A stretch of DNA of 64,000 nt from Pseudomonas sp. H9 (GCF_004353925.1 NZ_SMOK01000028.1:1-64000), one strand, 5' to 3'; counted from the first letter of the stretch, positions 53,813-62,830 are shown. Made by a program: numbers and translations. Notes: generated by a model not told the origin, from the letters alone.

Positions 53813-56214
53813 TTCGCGTCATCCTGTGGTGGCGTTTCGGGTTTCCAGGTTTTGAGCAACAGCGCGTTACTGACCACACTGACACTGGACAGGGCCATCG
53901 CGGCACCAGCCAACACTGGGTTGAGCATGCCGAGTGCGGCCAACGGAATCCCGATCAAGTTGTAAATAAAGGCCCAAAACAGGTTCTGGCGAATCTTCGA
54001 GTAGGTTTTGCGGCTGATTTCCAGTGCGGCAGGCACCAGGCGCGGATCGCCACGCATCAGGGTGATACCGGCTGCCTGCATGGCCACGTCAGTGCCACCG
54101 CCCATGGCGATACCGATATCGGCGGCGGCCAGGGCTGGTGCATCGTTGATACCGTCACCGACCATCGCCACCACACCACCCGACTGCTTGAGTTCGGCCA
54201 CTTTCGCTGCTTTGTCGCCTGGCAGCACTTCAGCGTGTACGTCCGAGATGCCCAGGGCGTTAGCAACGACCGTGGCACTGCCGCGGTTGTCACCGGTCAG
54301 CAAGTGGCTGCTGATGCCTTTGTCGGCCAGTTGCCGTATGGCTTGGCCGGCACCGCTCTTGAGGCTGTCGCCAAAGGCGAACAGGCCCAGCACACGTAGC
54401 TGCGGGCTGCGTTCGATCAGCCAGGACAGCGTGCGGCCTTCGGCTTCCCATTCTTTGGCATACACCGCAAGACCACCGGGTTGCAGGCCACTTTCGTCGA
54501 GCATACGGCGGTTGCCCAGGGCCAGTTCTCGTCCATCCAGGTTACCGGCAATACCCCGCCCGGTCAGTGACTGGCTGTTGCTGATGTCGGCAACCACCAG
54601 GCCTTGTTCGGCACAGGCATCCAGTACAGCTTTAGCCAAGGGGTGCTCACTGCCGCGTTGCAGGGCGCCGGCCAGTTGCAGCAGCTCAGCAGGTTCGCCG
54701 ACGGCGGCTTTGCTGTGAACAATGCGTGGGCTGCCCGAGGTCAGGGTGCCGGTCTTGTCGAATACCACGCGGTTGACGTCATGGGCACGCTCCAGAGCTT
54801 CGGCATCCTTGATCAGAATGCCGTGGCGCGCGGCGACACCGGTACCGGCCATGATCGCCGTCGGAGTGGCCAGGCCCAGTGCACAAGGACAGGCGATCAC
54901 CAGCACGGCCACGGCGTTGATCAGTGCGGTCTCAAGCGGTGCACCGGCCCACAGCCAGCCCACCAGCGTGACCAGCGCCAGCACCAAGACGGCGGGTACG
55001 AACACCTGGCTGACGCGGTCCACCAGTTTCTGAATCGGCGCTTTGGCTGCTTGCGCGTCTTCTACCAGGCGAATGATGCGCGCCAGCACTGTTTCAGTAC
55101 CCAACGCCAAGGTGCGGACCAACAGGCGACCCTCACCGTTGATCGCACCACCAGTGACCTTGTCGCCAGGTTGTTTTGGTACCGGCAGGCTTTCGCCACT
55201 GATCAGAGCTTCGTCGGCGTGGCTTTGCCCTTCGATCACTTCACCGTCTACCGGGAAGCGTTCGCCGGGTTTGACCACAACGATGTCGCGCAGGCGCAGC
55301 TCGCTGATTGCCACGTCGCGTTCCTGGTTATCGACCAGTAGCAGGGCGCGTTCCGGGCGCAGCGCTTCGAGGGCGCGGATGGCGCTGGCGGTCTGGCGCT
55401 TGGCCCGGCTTTCCAGGTATTTGCCCAGCAGAATCAGGGCAATCACCACGGCCGAGGCCTCAAAATACAGGTGTGGCATTTCGCCGGGGCTGGCCTGGGC
55501 CCATTGATAGATACTCAGGCCGTAGCCGGCACTGGTACCGATGGCGACCAGCAGGTCCATATTGCCCGCGCCGGCACGTACCGCTTTCCAGGCCGCAACG
55601 TAAAAACGCGCACCGAGAATGAACTGTACCGGCGTGGCCAGAACGAATTGGGCCCAGGCCGGCAACATCCAATGAATGCCAAAGGGTTGCAAGATCATCG
55701 GCAGCACCAGTGGCAGGGCCAGCAACACTGCCAACGAGACCGACCAGCGCTCCTTGCGCAGGCGGCGTTCGGCATCGGCCTGATTATCCTGGGTGCTTTT
55801 TGGCAAGCTGGCGGAGTAGCCGGCGTGGGTGACCGCATCGATCAGCAGGGCGCTGTCGAGTTGGCCGAGTACCTGAATATGCGCACGTTCATTGGCCAGG
55901 TTGACGCTGACCTGTTGCACGCCAGGCACCTTGGCCAAGGCCCGTTCGACCCGGCCGGCGCAGGACGCGCAGGTCATGCCGCCAATTTGCAGTTCGAAGG
56001 TCTGACTCGGGACGTGGTAGCCCGCTTGCTCGACGGCCTTGACCAGGGCAGGCAGGCTGTCGGCCGGTGCTTGAATCCGCGCCTGTTCAGTGGCGAGGTT
56101 GACACTGACTTGTTCGGCGCCGCTGACTTTGCGCAGCGCACGTTCGACCCGGCCAGCACAGCTGGCGCAGGTCATGCCGGCAATCGGCAGATCGAAAGTG
56201 GTAGATGCGTTCAT
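53809..56214 (-). CDS. copA: Copper-translocating P1B-type ATPase
   Basis: An 801-residue Cu(I) exporter. Two N-terminal heavy-metal-binding domains carry GMTCASCAGRVERAL (residues about 13 and 80). Eight membrane helices include the CPC site IACPCALGLATPTA. Catalytic Asp is in VFDKTGTLTSG; SGESLPVPKQPGDKVTGGAI and GDGINDAPALAAADIGIAMG are the actuator and hinge motifs. The ATG at 56214 is used because GGAGGA is 7 bp away; a GTG at 56220 would be too close. Its promoter is of the CueR type. Confidence 0.97.
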   Translation of the reverse strand: MNASTTFDLPIAGMTCASCAGRVERALRKVSGAEQVSVNLATEQARIQAPADSLPALVKAVEQAGYHVPSQTFELQIGGMTCASCAGRVERALAKVPGVQQVSVNLANERAHIQVLGQLDSALLIDAVTHAGYSASLPKSTQDNQADAERRLRKERWSVSLAVLLALPLVLPMILQPFGIHWMLPAWAQFVLATPVQFILGARFYVAAWKAVRAGAGNMDLLVAIGTSAGYGLSIYQWAQASPGEMPHLYFEASAVVIALILLGKYLESRAKRQTASAIRALEALRPERALLLVDNQERDVAISELRLRDIVVVKPGERFPVDGEVIEGQSHADEALISGESLPVPKQPGDKVTGGAINGEGRLLVRTLALGTETVLARIIRLVEDAQAAKAPIQKLVDRVSQVFVPAVLVLALVTLVGWLWAGAPLETALINAVAVLVIACPCALGLATPTAIMAGTGVAARHGILIKDAEALERAHDVNRVVFDKTGTLTSGSPRIVHSKAAVGEPAELLQLAGALQRGSEHPLAKAVLDACAEQGLVVADISNSQSLTGRGIAGNLDGRELALGNRRMLDESGLQPGGLAVYAKEWEAEGRTLSWLIERSPQLRVLGLFAFGDSLKSGAGQAIRQLADKGISSHLLTGDNRGSATVVANALGISDVHAEVLPGDKAAKVAELKQSGGVVAMVGDGINDAPALAAADIGIAMGGGTDVAMQAAGITLMRGDPRLVPAALEISRKTYSKIRQNLFWAFIYNLIGIPLAALGMLNPVLAGAAMALSSVSVVSNALLLKTWKPETPPQDDAK

Positions 56215-56240
56215 AGGCACTCCTCCTTGGACAGGCCGTT

Positions 56241-56271
56241 AGCATCAACCTTGCCATGCGGGGAAGGTCAA
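56241..56271 (-). promoter_or_regulatory. CueR-type promoter of copA
   Basis: On the minus strand, a TTGACC -35 hexamer (56266-56271) and GATGCT -10 (56241-56246) are separated by 19 bp. The spacer TTCCCCGCATGGCAAGGTT holds a partial dyad. The 19-bp spacer and the CCTT...AAGG dyad are those of CueR-activated promoters. The -35 overlaps the stop codon of the upstream gene. Confidence 0.8.
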
Positions 56272-56654
56272 TACCCTAGGCCAGCTCTGATCAATGTGAG
56301 GCCATTTTGATCGACTGCAACCCGGTATTTACTGATCTGCCCAGCCTGCAGCCTCAGGTGGTTGCTGCGTTGATTCTCGATCCCGGGCTGGCAACCTGGG
56401 GCCTGCCCGGGCAAGTAGCGCAAGCGCACATCGAGATTGCCCGGGGGCAGATTGAATGAAGTCGATTGCTCCTGAAACAGGCGACCGGCCAGTTGATCGT
56501 TGATGTATATGCCAATCTCACATGAAGTCGCCACTTCCAGACGCTCGCGGGAGATGATCAGAATGCCGTAGTCGGCGGGCCCGGCGGCGCTGGCCTGTGT
56601 AAACATGCCGAAAATACCCAGCAGGCCGAAAAGACCGAAAGCTGCCCTGCGCAT
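56268..56654 (-). CDS. Secreted protein of unknown function in the copper cluster
   Basis: A 128-residue protein with a signal peptide (MRRAAFGLFGLLGIFGMFTQ then ASA) and a mature part of about 96 residues with two cysteines (SCEIGIYIND, APGCQPGIEN), predicted periplasmic. A PEGA-like pattern (NLPPGNLDVRLRYLPGQ) is suggestive only. The start at 56654 is preferred, with GGAG upstream; the frame is open to 56678. It is on the same strand as copA, directly before its CueR promoter, and divergent from copZ. I do not recognise the family. Confidence 0.7.
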   Translation of the reverse strand: MRRAAFGLFGLLGIFGMFTQASAAGPADYGILIISRERLEVATSCEIGIYINDQLAGRLFQEQSTSFNLPPGNLDVRLRYLPGQAPGCQPGIENQRSNHLRLQAGQISKYRVAVDQNGLTLIRAGLGY

Positions 56655-56742
56655 GAAATGAAACTCCTGCATCGTCAATCGTCAGGTTCGCAGCTTGGCC
56701 GACCCGAGCGATGATTGCCAGCCCGGCAGTGTGTACAGGCGC

Positions 56743-56773
56743 TTGACCTTGCCCCGGTGGCAAGCTTGAAACT
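56743..56773 (+). promoter_or_regulatory. CueR-type promoter of copZ
   Basis: A TTGACC -35 (56743-56748) and a GAAACT -10 (56768-56773) are separated by the 19-bp spacer TTGCCCCGGTGGCAAGCTT. The ACCTTGCC/GGCAAGCT dyad and the spacing fit the CueR consensus. It lies 28 bp upstream of the copZ start. Confidence 0.75.
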
Positions 56774-56801
56774 GCGTCAAAACCCACAGGAGGTAGTGCC
56801 C

Positions 56802-56999
56802 ATGCAAGTGTTCAATGTTCAAGGAATGACCTGCGGTCATTGCGTCAAGTCCGTTACTCGCGCCGTTCAGGCTCAAGACGCCGCAGCCGTGGTGGAAGTC
56901 GATCTGGCGCAAAAGCTGGTGAAAGTACAAAGCTCGCTGCAAGCTCCGGAAATTCTGCAACTGATCCGTGAGGAAGGCTACCAGGCCGAAGCCGTCTGA
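56802..56999 (+). CDS. copZ: Copper chaperone CopZ
   Basis: A 65-residue heavy-metal-associated domain protein with the metal site GMTCGHC at residues 8-14 and the C-terminal IREEGYQAEAV. It should carry Cu(I) in the cytoplasm to CopA and CueR. AGGAGG precedes the ATG at 56802. The CueR-type promoter upstream supports copper induction. Confidence 0.93.
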   Translation: MQVFNVQGMTCGHCVKSVTRAVQAQDAAAVVEVDLAQKLVKVQSSLQAPEILQLIREEGYQAEAV

Positions 57000-57007
57000 T
57001 CCCGGCG

Positions 57008-57044
57008 GGCCCGTGCGCTGAATAAAAGAATCACCGCGCGGGCC
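57008..57044 (+). terminator. Possible terminator after copZ
   Basis: GGCCCGTGCG and CGCGCGGGCC pair with one mismatch around a 17-nt loop. It starts 8 bp after the copZ stop codon. There is no strong T-tract, so it could act weakly. Confidence 0.5.
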
Positions 57045-57115
57045 TAACTCTTCACAGCGCAACCCCGGCAGGGCGGTTACACTAGCAGACTTGCTTAGCC
57101 TGCTATGGATTTCCG

Positions 57116-58297
57116 ATGAACCTGCGAACCATCCTGATTCTGGGAGCCCTGAGTGCGTTCGGGCCCTTGGCAATCGACTTCTACCTGCCAGGCTTCCCAG
57201 CGATGGCGCTGGCCTTCGGCACTGACGAAAAGCACATCCAGACCACCCTGGCCGCGTACTTTCTGGGCTTGTCCGTTGGCCAGCTCGCCTACGGGCCGGT
57301 GGCCGACCGTTTTGGCCGCAGGATTCCACTGCTGTTCGGTGTCTGCCTGTTTACCCTGGCGTCGCTGGCGTGTGCCTTCGCCCCCAACCTTGACACCTTG
57401 ATTGCGGCCCGCTTTGTTCAAGCGCTGGGTGGCTGTGCCGGGATGGTGCTGTCGCGGGCTATCGTCAGTGACAAGTGCGATGCCATCGCCTCGGCCAAGG
57501 TCTTTTCGCAATTGGTGTTGGTGATGGGCCTGGCGCCGATTCTGGCGCCGATGCTCGGCGGGGTGTTGGTCAACGTTTATGGCTGGCAATCGATTTTTGT
57601 CGCGCTGACGCTGTTCAGTGCCGCGTGCACCTTGGCGGTAGCTATCGGCTTGCCGGAGAGCCTGCCGGCCAGTCAGCCACGCCAGCCACTCTCTGGAGCC
57701 TTGCGTCAATATGGACGCCTGCTCAAGGATCGGGTGTTCATGGGCCATGCCATGACCGGTGGCATCGCCATTGCCGGGATGTTTTCTTACATCGCCGGTT
57801 CTCCCTTTGTCTTTATCAAACTCTACGGGGTACCGCCCGAGCACTACGGCTGGTTGTTCGGCAGCAACGCGGCGGGTTTCATTCTGGTCGCCCAGGTCAA
57901 TGCCCGGTTGCTGGCTAAGCGCGGACCGTCTTTTCTGCTGGCGCGAGCGGTGTGGGTGTACCTGGTGGCCGGTTTGACACTACTGGCAATCAGCGCCTTG
58001 CAGCCGGCCAAGCTCTGGCCTCTGCTGATTCCGTTGTTCATCTGTATTGCCAGCCTGGGCTGCATCATCCCCAATGCATCGGCGTGCGCCATGAATGGGC
58101 AAGGCGCACGGGCCGGGAGTGCTTCGGCGTTGCTCGGTTGTGTGCAGTTCAGTGTCGCTGCTGGTGCCGCAGCATTGGTAGGCGTGTTGCACGATGGCAG
58201 TGCAGTGCCGATGGCGCTGGTTATCAGCGTGTGCGGCCTGACGGCAGTGGCGATGGCAATGCTGACCCGTCGCCTGCAGTTCAGCCGACCCGTTTGA
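57116..58297 (+). CDS. MFS drug exporter, Bcr/CflA family
   Basis: A 393-residue major-facilitator protein with twelve predicted TM helices. The N-terminal signature (GPLAIDFYLPGFPAMALAFG, YFLGLSVGQLAYGPVADRFG with the RFGRR loop) is that of the Bcr/CflA branch, which exports bicyclomycin, chloramphenicol or other compounds. The substrate here is unknown. It is a single gene between copZ and a small opposite-strand gene whose 3' end it overlaps by 17 bp. Confidence 0.9.
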   Translation: MNLRTILILGALSAFGPLAIDFYLPGFPAMALAFGTDEKHIQTTLAAYFLGLSVGQLAYGPVADRFGRRIPLLFGVCLFTLASLACAFAPNLDTLIAARFVQALGGCAGMVLSRAIVSDKCDAIASAKVFSQLVLVMGLAPILAPMLGGVLVNVYGWQSIFVALTLFSAACTLAVAIGLPESLPASQPRQPLSGALRQYGRLLKDRVFMGHAMTGGIAIAGMFSYIAGSPFVFIKLYGVPPEHYGWLFGSNAAGFILVAQVNARLLAKRGPSFLLARAVWVYLVAGLTLLAISALQPAKLWPLLIPLFICIASLGCIIPNASACAMNGQGARAGSASALLGCVQFSVAAGAAALVGVLHDGSAVPMALVISVCGLTAVAMAMLTRRLQFSRPV

Positions 58298-58445
58298 GTG
58301 GATGAGGCGCTTGTAGGCGGGCCTGCAACGTGTTGACGAATGCCCGGGCTTCGGCCTCGCTGCGAAAGTTAACCACCTGTTGGTCCAGTCGAACCTGCCA
58401 GGGGCACCCGGGTTTCTGGCTTGATGCACTGACTTGAATGATCAT
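58281..58445 (-). CDS. Small protein of unknown function
   Basis: A 54-residue frame starting at MIIQVSASSQKPGCPWQVRL, followed by DQQVVNFRSEAEARAFVNTL. The charged, helical C-terminal half has a pattern seen in small conserved Pseudomonas proteins. The 3' end overlaps the MFS gene. It may be real given the good composition, but the family is not recognised. Confidence 0.5.
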   Translation of the reverse strand: MIIQVSASSQKPGCPWQVRLDQQVVNFRSEAEARAFVNTLQARLQAPHPLKRVG

Positions 58446-58538
58446 CGTGGCATACCTGCGGTTAGCGTTGGCTGAAGAATTGTAGCGCTGCCCCATCGCA
58501 GGGAAATGACCTGGATCAGTTGTCGGACTGACGGTCGT

Positions 58539-58562
58539 GCCCACCCCGTAGCCGGGGTGGGC
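58539..58562. terminator. GC-rich hairpin at the end of the oxidoreductase gene
   Basis: GCCCACCCC and GGGGTGGGC form a perfect 9-bp stem with a 6-nt loop, 9 bp past the stop codon of the downstream-reading oxidoreductase (minus strand). There is no T-tract. Confidence 0.55.
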
Positions 58563-58570
58563 GTCATGCC

Positions 58571-59584
58571 TCAGAAGCCTTCGAGGACGATTTTGCCCTT
58601 GGCCGCACCGCTCTCCAGCAGGGCGTGCGCGCGGCGCAGATTGGCGGCATTGATGGTGCCGTAGTGTTCACCCAGCGTGGTCTTGAGCGTGCCGGCATCG
58701 ATCAGCTCGGCGACTCGATTGAGCAAGTTGTGCTGCTCGATCATGTCGGCAGTCTCGAACAGAGAGCGGGTGTACATGAACTCCCAGTGCAATGACAGGC
58801 TCTTGCGCTTGAGCAGGCCGACGTCCAGTTGCTTGGGGTCATCGATCAGGGCCAGTTTGCCTTGTGGAGCCAGGGCCTCGACCAGTTGTGGCAGATGCTG
58901 ATCGGTCTGGGTCAGGCTGGCGACATGGGTGACGTAGTCGATGCCTTGGGCCTTGAGCGCCTCGGCAAGCGGCTGGCTGTGATCTACCACCAGGTCAGCA
59001 CCCAACTCACGCACCCAGGCTTGAGTGTGCGGGCGTGAAGCGGTGCCGATCACGGTCAGCCCCGTCAGTTGGCTGGCCAACTGCGTCAGGATCGAACCCA
59101 CGCCACCAGCGGCGCCGACGATCAGCAGGCGCTGGCCGGCGTCGTCTTGCCCTTGTGCCACCTGCAGGCGCTCGAACAGCAGTTCCCAGGCGGTGATGGC
59201 AGTCAGGGGCAGGGCGGCGGCTTCTGCAAAGCTCAGCGTTTTCGGCATGTGGCCGACGATGCGCTCGTCTACTACATGCAGCTCGCTGTTGCCCCCGGCT
59301 CGGGCAATGGAACCGGCGTAATACACCTTGTCACCTGGCTGAAACAAGCTGACGTCGCTACCTACGGCGGTGACCACGCCCGCCACGTCCCAGCCCAGCA
59401 CCTTGGCTTCAGCATCTTGTGGCTGCACGTTCCGGCGAACCTTGGTGTCGACCGGATTGACCGAAATTGCCCGTACTTCAACGAGAAGGTCTCGCGGCCC
59501 CGGCTCGGGGGCTGGCAGCTCAATGTCTTGCAGGGCGGCGGGGTCGGAAATGGGCAGCGAGTGGTAGTAGGCGATGGCTTTCAT
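58571..59584 (-). CDS. Zinc-type alcohol dehydrogenase/quinone oxidoreductase family protein
   Basis: A 337-residue medium-chain dehydrogenase. The GroES-like N-terminus (MKAIAYYHSLPISDPAALQD, VNPVDTKVRRN) and the cofactor loop VGAAGGVGSILTQLASQL place it with NADPH-dependent quinone oxidoreductase-like enzymes. Catalytic zinc ligands are not evident. The physiological substrate is unknown. Start at 59584, with GAGGAC upstream. It is divergent from the LysR gene (117 bp) and probably under its control. Confidence 0.88.
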   Translation of the reverse strand: MKAIAYYHSLPISDPAALQDIELPAPEPGPRDLLVEVRAISVNPVDTKVRRNVQPQDAEAKVLGWDVAGVVTAVGSDVSLFQPGDKVYYAGSIARAGGNSELHVVDERIVGHMPKTLSFAEAAALPLTAITAWELLFERLQVAQGQDDAGQRLLIVGAAGGVGSILTQLASQLTGLTVIGTASRPHTQAWVRELGADLVVDHSQPLAEALKAQGIDYVTHVASLTQTDQHLPQLVEALAPQGKLALIDDPKQLDVGLLKRKSLSLHWEFMYTRSLFETADMIEQHNLLNRVAELIDAGTLKTTLGEHYGTINAANLRRAHALLESGAAKGKIVLEGF

Positions 59585-59701
59585 TACTGGTGTCCTCAAG
59601 GGGCATGCGTTGGGCGTCATCATTGGTGCTTTCACTTGCTGTTAAAAGCCGCTGAAACGACAGATACTTTCAATATTTTTTTGATAATCCTGAGGTGCGC
59701 G

Positions 59702-60619
59702 GTGCGGTTCGATGACTTGCAACTGTTCGTTCGTACGGCAGAACTGGGAAGCTTGTCGGCTGCGGCGCGCCTGCTTGACCTTTCACCAGCCGTTGCCAGC
59801 GCGGCACTCAAGCGTCTGGAGCAGCAGCTAGGTACACGCTTGCTTGCCCGTTCGACCCGTAACCTGCGCCTCACCGCCGAAGGTGAAGGCTTTCTGCTGC
59901 ACGCCCGCCGTGCGCTGGCCAGCCTGGAAGAGGGGCAGCGAGCCTTGGCGCGTGGGCAAGATGAGGTCAGTGGCATTTTGCAGTTGTCGGCGCCTTCAGA
60001 CTTTGGCCGCAATGTTCTATTGCCTTGGCTTGATGAGTTGCAACGCGAGCACCCGAAGCTGTCGGTACGCTTGTTATTGGGTGATCGCAATGCCGATCTG
60101 TTTCGCCAGCCCGCCGACATCGCCCTGCGTTACGGTTCGCCGGAAGACTCAAGCCTGGTTGCGCTTCCGCTGTGCCTGGAAAACCGCCGTGTGCTGTGTG
60201 CTTCTCCTGCTTACCTGGCCCGTCATGGCGAACCGGAAACCGTCGCGCACCTGGCGCAGCACAATTGCTTGCTCTACCAATTGGGCAGTCGCGTTCACGA
60301 TCATTGGCGATTTGGTCGGGGGGCAGCGCAGGTAGGGGTCGCGGTCACCGGCGACCGATTCTGTGACGATGCGGATGTGGTGCGGCGTTGGGCGCTTGCA
60401 GGCCACGGGATCGCCTACAAGTCCTGGCTGGATGTAGCGTTCGATGTGCAGGCAGGGCGCTTGAAGGTGTTGTTGGGAGAACTAGAGGGCGAACCTGCGC
60501 CGTTGAACCTGATGTGCACACACCGAGCACAACTAGGCAAACCGGTACAGTTGCTGCGCAATGTGCTCAGGGAGCGCTGCCAGGTACTGTTCGAAGCGTT
60601 GCCGCGCCAAGGCCACTGA
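59702..60619 (+). CDS. LysR-family transcriptional regulator
   Basis: A 305-residue regulator with the N-terminal winged helix (DDLQLFVRTAELGSLSAAAR, LLDLSPAVASAALKRLEQQL) and a C-terminal substrate-binding domain. The start codon is GTG at 59702, with GAGGTG 7 bp upstream. The C-terminal LMCTHRAQLGKPVQLLRNVL is typical of CrgA-like members. It most likely senses a compound handled by the divergent oxidoreductase. Confidence 0.93.
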   Translation: MRFDDLQLFVRTAELGSLSAAARLLDLSPAVASAALKRLEQQLGTRLLARSTRNLRLTAEGEGFLLHARRALASLEEGQRALARGQDEVSGILQLSAPSDFGRNVLLPWLDELQREHPKLSVRLLLGDRNADLFRQPADIALRYGSPEDSSLVALPLCLENRRVLCASPAYLARHGEPETVAHLAQHNCLLYQLGSRVHDHWRFGRGAAQVGVAVTGDRFCDDADVVRRWALAGHGIAYKSWLDVAFDVQAGRLKVLLGELEGEPAPLNLMCTHRAQLGKPVQLLRNVLRERCQVLFEALPRQGH

Positions 60620-61100
60620 CATGCTTTTTGGTATTACAGAATTTGCCTATTTTTTTGTAGCTTTTGAATAAGTGAACTGTAGGTTTAGTCTCTTGTTTTT
60701 TTATTGTTTTTTATTTGAAAGTTTAAACGGGAAGGCATAGAGAGCGGTTCTTCAACATGTTTATCGAAAATTGACATGCGAGCTTAACGAGCAGCATGTG
60801 CCTGTGGTTTGGCAGAGCAGCGTTATTTTGCTCTGTTAAACGAATATGGGCGAGGAAACAGTGCCTTTGAGGCGGCTTATAATGGGCCCCGCAGTTGCTT
60901 GCAGTGAGATAAGTTTCCATGTTGAAGGCCGGCAAGTGTAGCGCTCTGGCTTATTTTTCAGGCCTGTAGATCTGGCTGACTGCTGGTGCGCAATCACCAC
61001 AACTTCCAGTGAGCCACTCTGGCATCGGAGACCTCGCAGTAGCTGCTGCTGGCATGGTTAACCAAACGATTTCAGACGTGATCTCGCAGGGAGTTGAGAT
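60620..61100. other. AT-rich intergenic region without a convincing gene
   Basis: This 481-bp gap is markedly AT-rich at 60625-60730 (several T-runs). A TATAAT hexamer occurs at 60877-60882 and a GGGAG ribosome-binding site precedes the next gene. Frames inside it (for example 60723-60935, minus) lack ribosome-binding sites or domain signals. I see no RNA gene that I could name. Confidence 0.6.
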
Positions 61101-61817
61101 ATGAAACCTGTAACAAGTATCAGCCAGATTGCCAGCTTGCTGGCCGACCCGAAACGCAGTGCAATGCTTTGGGCCCTGATCGACGGTGTCGCGCGGCCCT
61201 CTGATGAGCTGGCAGACATGGCCGGCCTGACTCCCTCTTCTGCATGTGCTCACTTAGCCAGGCTGTCGGCCAGTGGGTTGCTCAAGCTTGAGCCTCGTGG
61301 GCGAAAGCGCTATTTCCGGCTGGCTGGCCCTGAGGTTGGCGCCGCTGTAGAGGCGTTGGCCAGTGTGCAGGTCACAACGCGAGAGGTGCTGGCACCTGGA
61401 GCGAGTGACGGTATTCCACTGTCGATGCGCCGTGCGAGATTGTGTGGCGATCATCTGGGCGGGGAGCTGGCGGCAGATCTATATCAGCGCCTGTTTGAAG
61501 CCGGGTGGCTGGAAGGCACCGACCAACAGATCGAGGCGACTCTCGAAGGGCGGGCACAGCTGGCTCGCTATGGCATCTTCATTGAGTCGCTGGCTCGCAA
61601 TCAAGGCAAGAGTTTCACCAGTTGCCGTTGCTGTAGCGAATGGAGCGACCATCGTCCGCACCTGGGTGGCGCTTTGGGCAGCAGTTTACTGAAACTGTTC
61701 ATGCAGTCTGGCTGGATCCGCGAAAGCGAGACCTCTCGCAGGCTGCACATCAACGCAGCAGGTTTGCACCAGATCAACCGGATAGCCCATCCGATGGCGC
61801 TGAAGTCCGTGGGTTAG
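61101..61817 (+). CDS. ArsR-type winged-helix transcriptional regulator
   Basis: A 238-residue regulator. The N-terminal winged helix (ISQIASLLADPKRSAMLWAL, DELADMAGLTPSSACAHLAR, LLKLEPRGRKRYFRLAG) is ArsR-like. The longer C-terminal half has a cysteine cluster (SCRCCSEWSDHRPHLGGALG) that might bind metal or act in redox sensing. Its targets are unknown. GGGAG precedes the ATG. It is convergent with the deaminase gene. Confidence 0.85.
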   Translation: MKPVTSISQIASLLADPKRSAMLWALIDGVARPSDELADMAGLTPSSACAHLARLSASGLLKLEPRGRKRYFRLAGPEVGAAVEALASVQVTTREVLAPGASDGIPLSMRRARLCGDHLGGELAADLYQRLFEAGWLEGTDQQIEATLEGRAQLARYGIFIESLARNQGKSFTSCRCCSEWSDHRPHLGGALGSSLLKLFMQSGWIRESETSRRLHINAAGLHQINRIAHPMALKSVG

Positions 61818-61828
61818 CCGCAACGGCC

Positions 61829-61853
61829 AAGCCTGCCCTTTGGAAGCAGGCTT
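61829..61853. terminator. Hairpin between convergent genes
   Basis: AAGCCTGC and GCAGGCTT form a perfect 8-bp stem with a 9-nt loop in the 59-bp gap between the ArsR-type gene and the deaminase gene. It has no T-tract but could act in both directions. Confidence 0.5.
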
Positions 61854-61876
61854 GCCATGCAATGGCTACAGGATGG

Positions 61877-62830
61877 TCAGGGTTTGACCAATCGCGCATC
61901 CAGGCTGTTTTGCGCCAAGCGCCGTGCTTGATCTTCAGTCATGCCCAGGTGGGTGTGCAGGGCGTGGAAGTTTTCCGTCACATATCCACCGAAATAAGCA
62001 GGATCATCCGAGTTAACGGTGACTTTCACGCCACGCTCGAGCATGTCGAGAATGTTGTGCTGGCTCATATGGTCAAACACGCACAGCTTGGTGTTGGACA
62101 ACGGGCAAACGGTCAGTGGGATCTGCTCGTCGATGATCCGTTGCATCAGGCGTTCGTCTTCAATAGCCCGTACGCCATGGTCGATGCGCTGAATTTTCAG
62201 CAGGTCGATGGCCTCCCAGATGTACTCGGGAGGGCCTTCTTCACCGGCATGGGCAACGGTCAGGAAGCCTTCGTTACGGGCGCGGTCGAACACACGCTGG
62301 AATTTGCTGGGTGGGTGACCCATTTCCGAACTGTCCAGGCCCACGGCAATAAAGGCATCGCGAAACGGCAGGGCCTGGTCGAGGGTTTTGTGTGCTTCTT
62401 CCTCACTCAGGTGACGCAGGAAACTCAAGATCAGGCCGCTGCTGATGCCCAGTTGTTGCTGGCCATCTTTGAGCGCACGGCTGATGCCCTCGAGCACCAC
62501 CTGGAACGGAATACCTCGGTCGGTATGGGTTTGCGGGTCGAAGAACGGCTCGGTATGGATGACGTTCTGCGCCTTGCAACGCAACAGGTAGGCCCAAGTC
62601 AGGTCGTAGAAGTCCTGCTCGGTACGCAGCACGTCGGCGCCTTGGTAATAAAGGTCGAGAAATTCTTGCAGGTTGTTGAACGCATAAGCCGAGCGCAGCG
62701 CTTCGACGTCGTTCCAGGGCAGGGCAATTTTGTTGCGTTCAGCCAGGGCGAACAGCAACTCGGGCTCCAGCGATCCTTCCAGGTGCAGGTGCAATTCTGC
62801 CTTGGGCAGCGCGTTAAGCCAGTCGTACAT
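61877..62830 (-). CDS. Adenine/adenosine deaminase
   Basis: A 317-residue amidohydrolase with the metal-binding HLHLEGSLEPE near residue 14, TVAHAGEEGPPE, IDHGVRAIED and the catalytic NSDDPAYFGGYV. Pseudomonas members of this subgroup, such as PA0148, act on adenine rather than adenosine, so adenine deaminase is the more likely activity. This is from family knowledge. It functions in purine salvage. It is convergent with the ArsR-type gene. Confidence 0.9.
   Translation of the reverse strand: MYDWLNALPKAELHLHLEGSLEPELLFALAERNKIALPWNDVEALRSAYAFNNLQEFLDLYYQGADVLRTEQDFYDLTWAYLLRCKAQNVIHTEPFFDPQTHTDRGIPFQVVLEGISRALKDGQQQLGISSGLILSFLRHLSEEEAHKTLDQALPFRDAFIAVGLDSSEMGHPPSKFQRVFDRARNEGFLTVAHAGEEGPPEYIWEAIDLLKIQRIDHGVRAIEDERLMQRIIDEQIPLTVCPLSNTKLCVFDHMSQHNILDMLERGVKVTVNSDDPAYFGGYVTENFHALHTHLGMTEDQARRLAQNSLDARLVKP

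Noticed and set aside
60723..60935. 70-codon minus-strand frame in the AT-rich gap
   Set aside because: No ribosome-binding site, no domain and composition like non-coding DNA.
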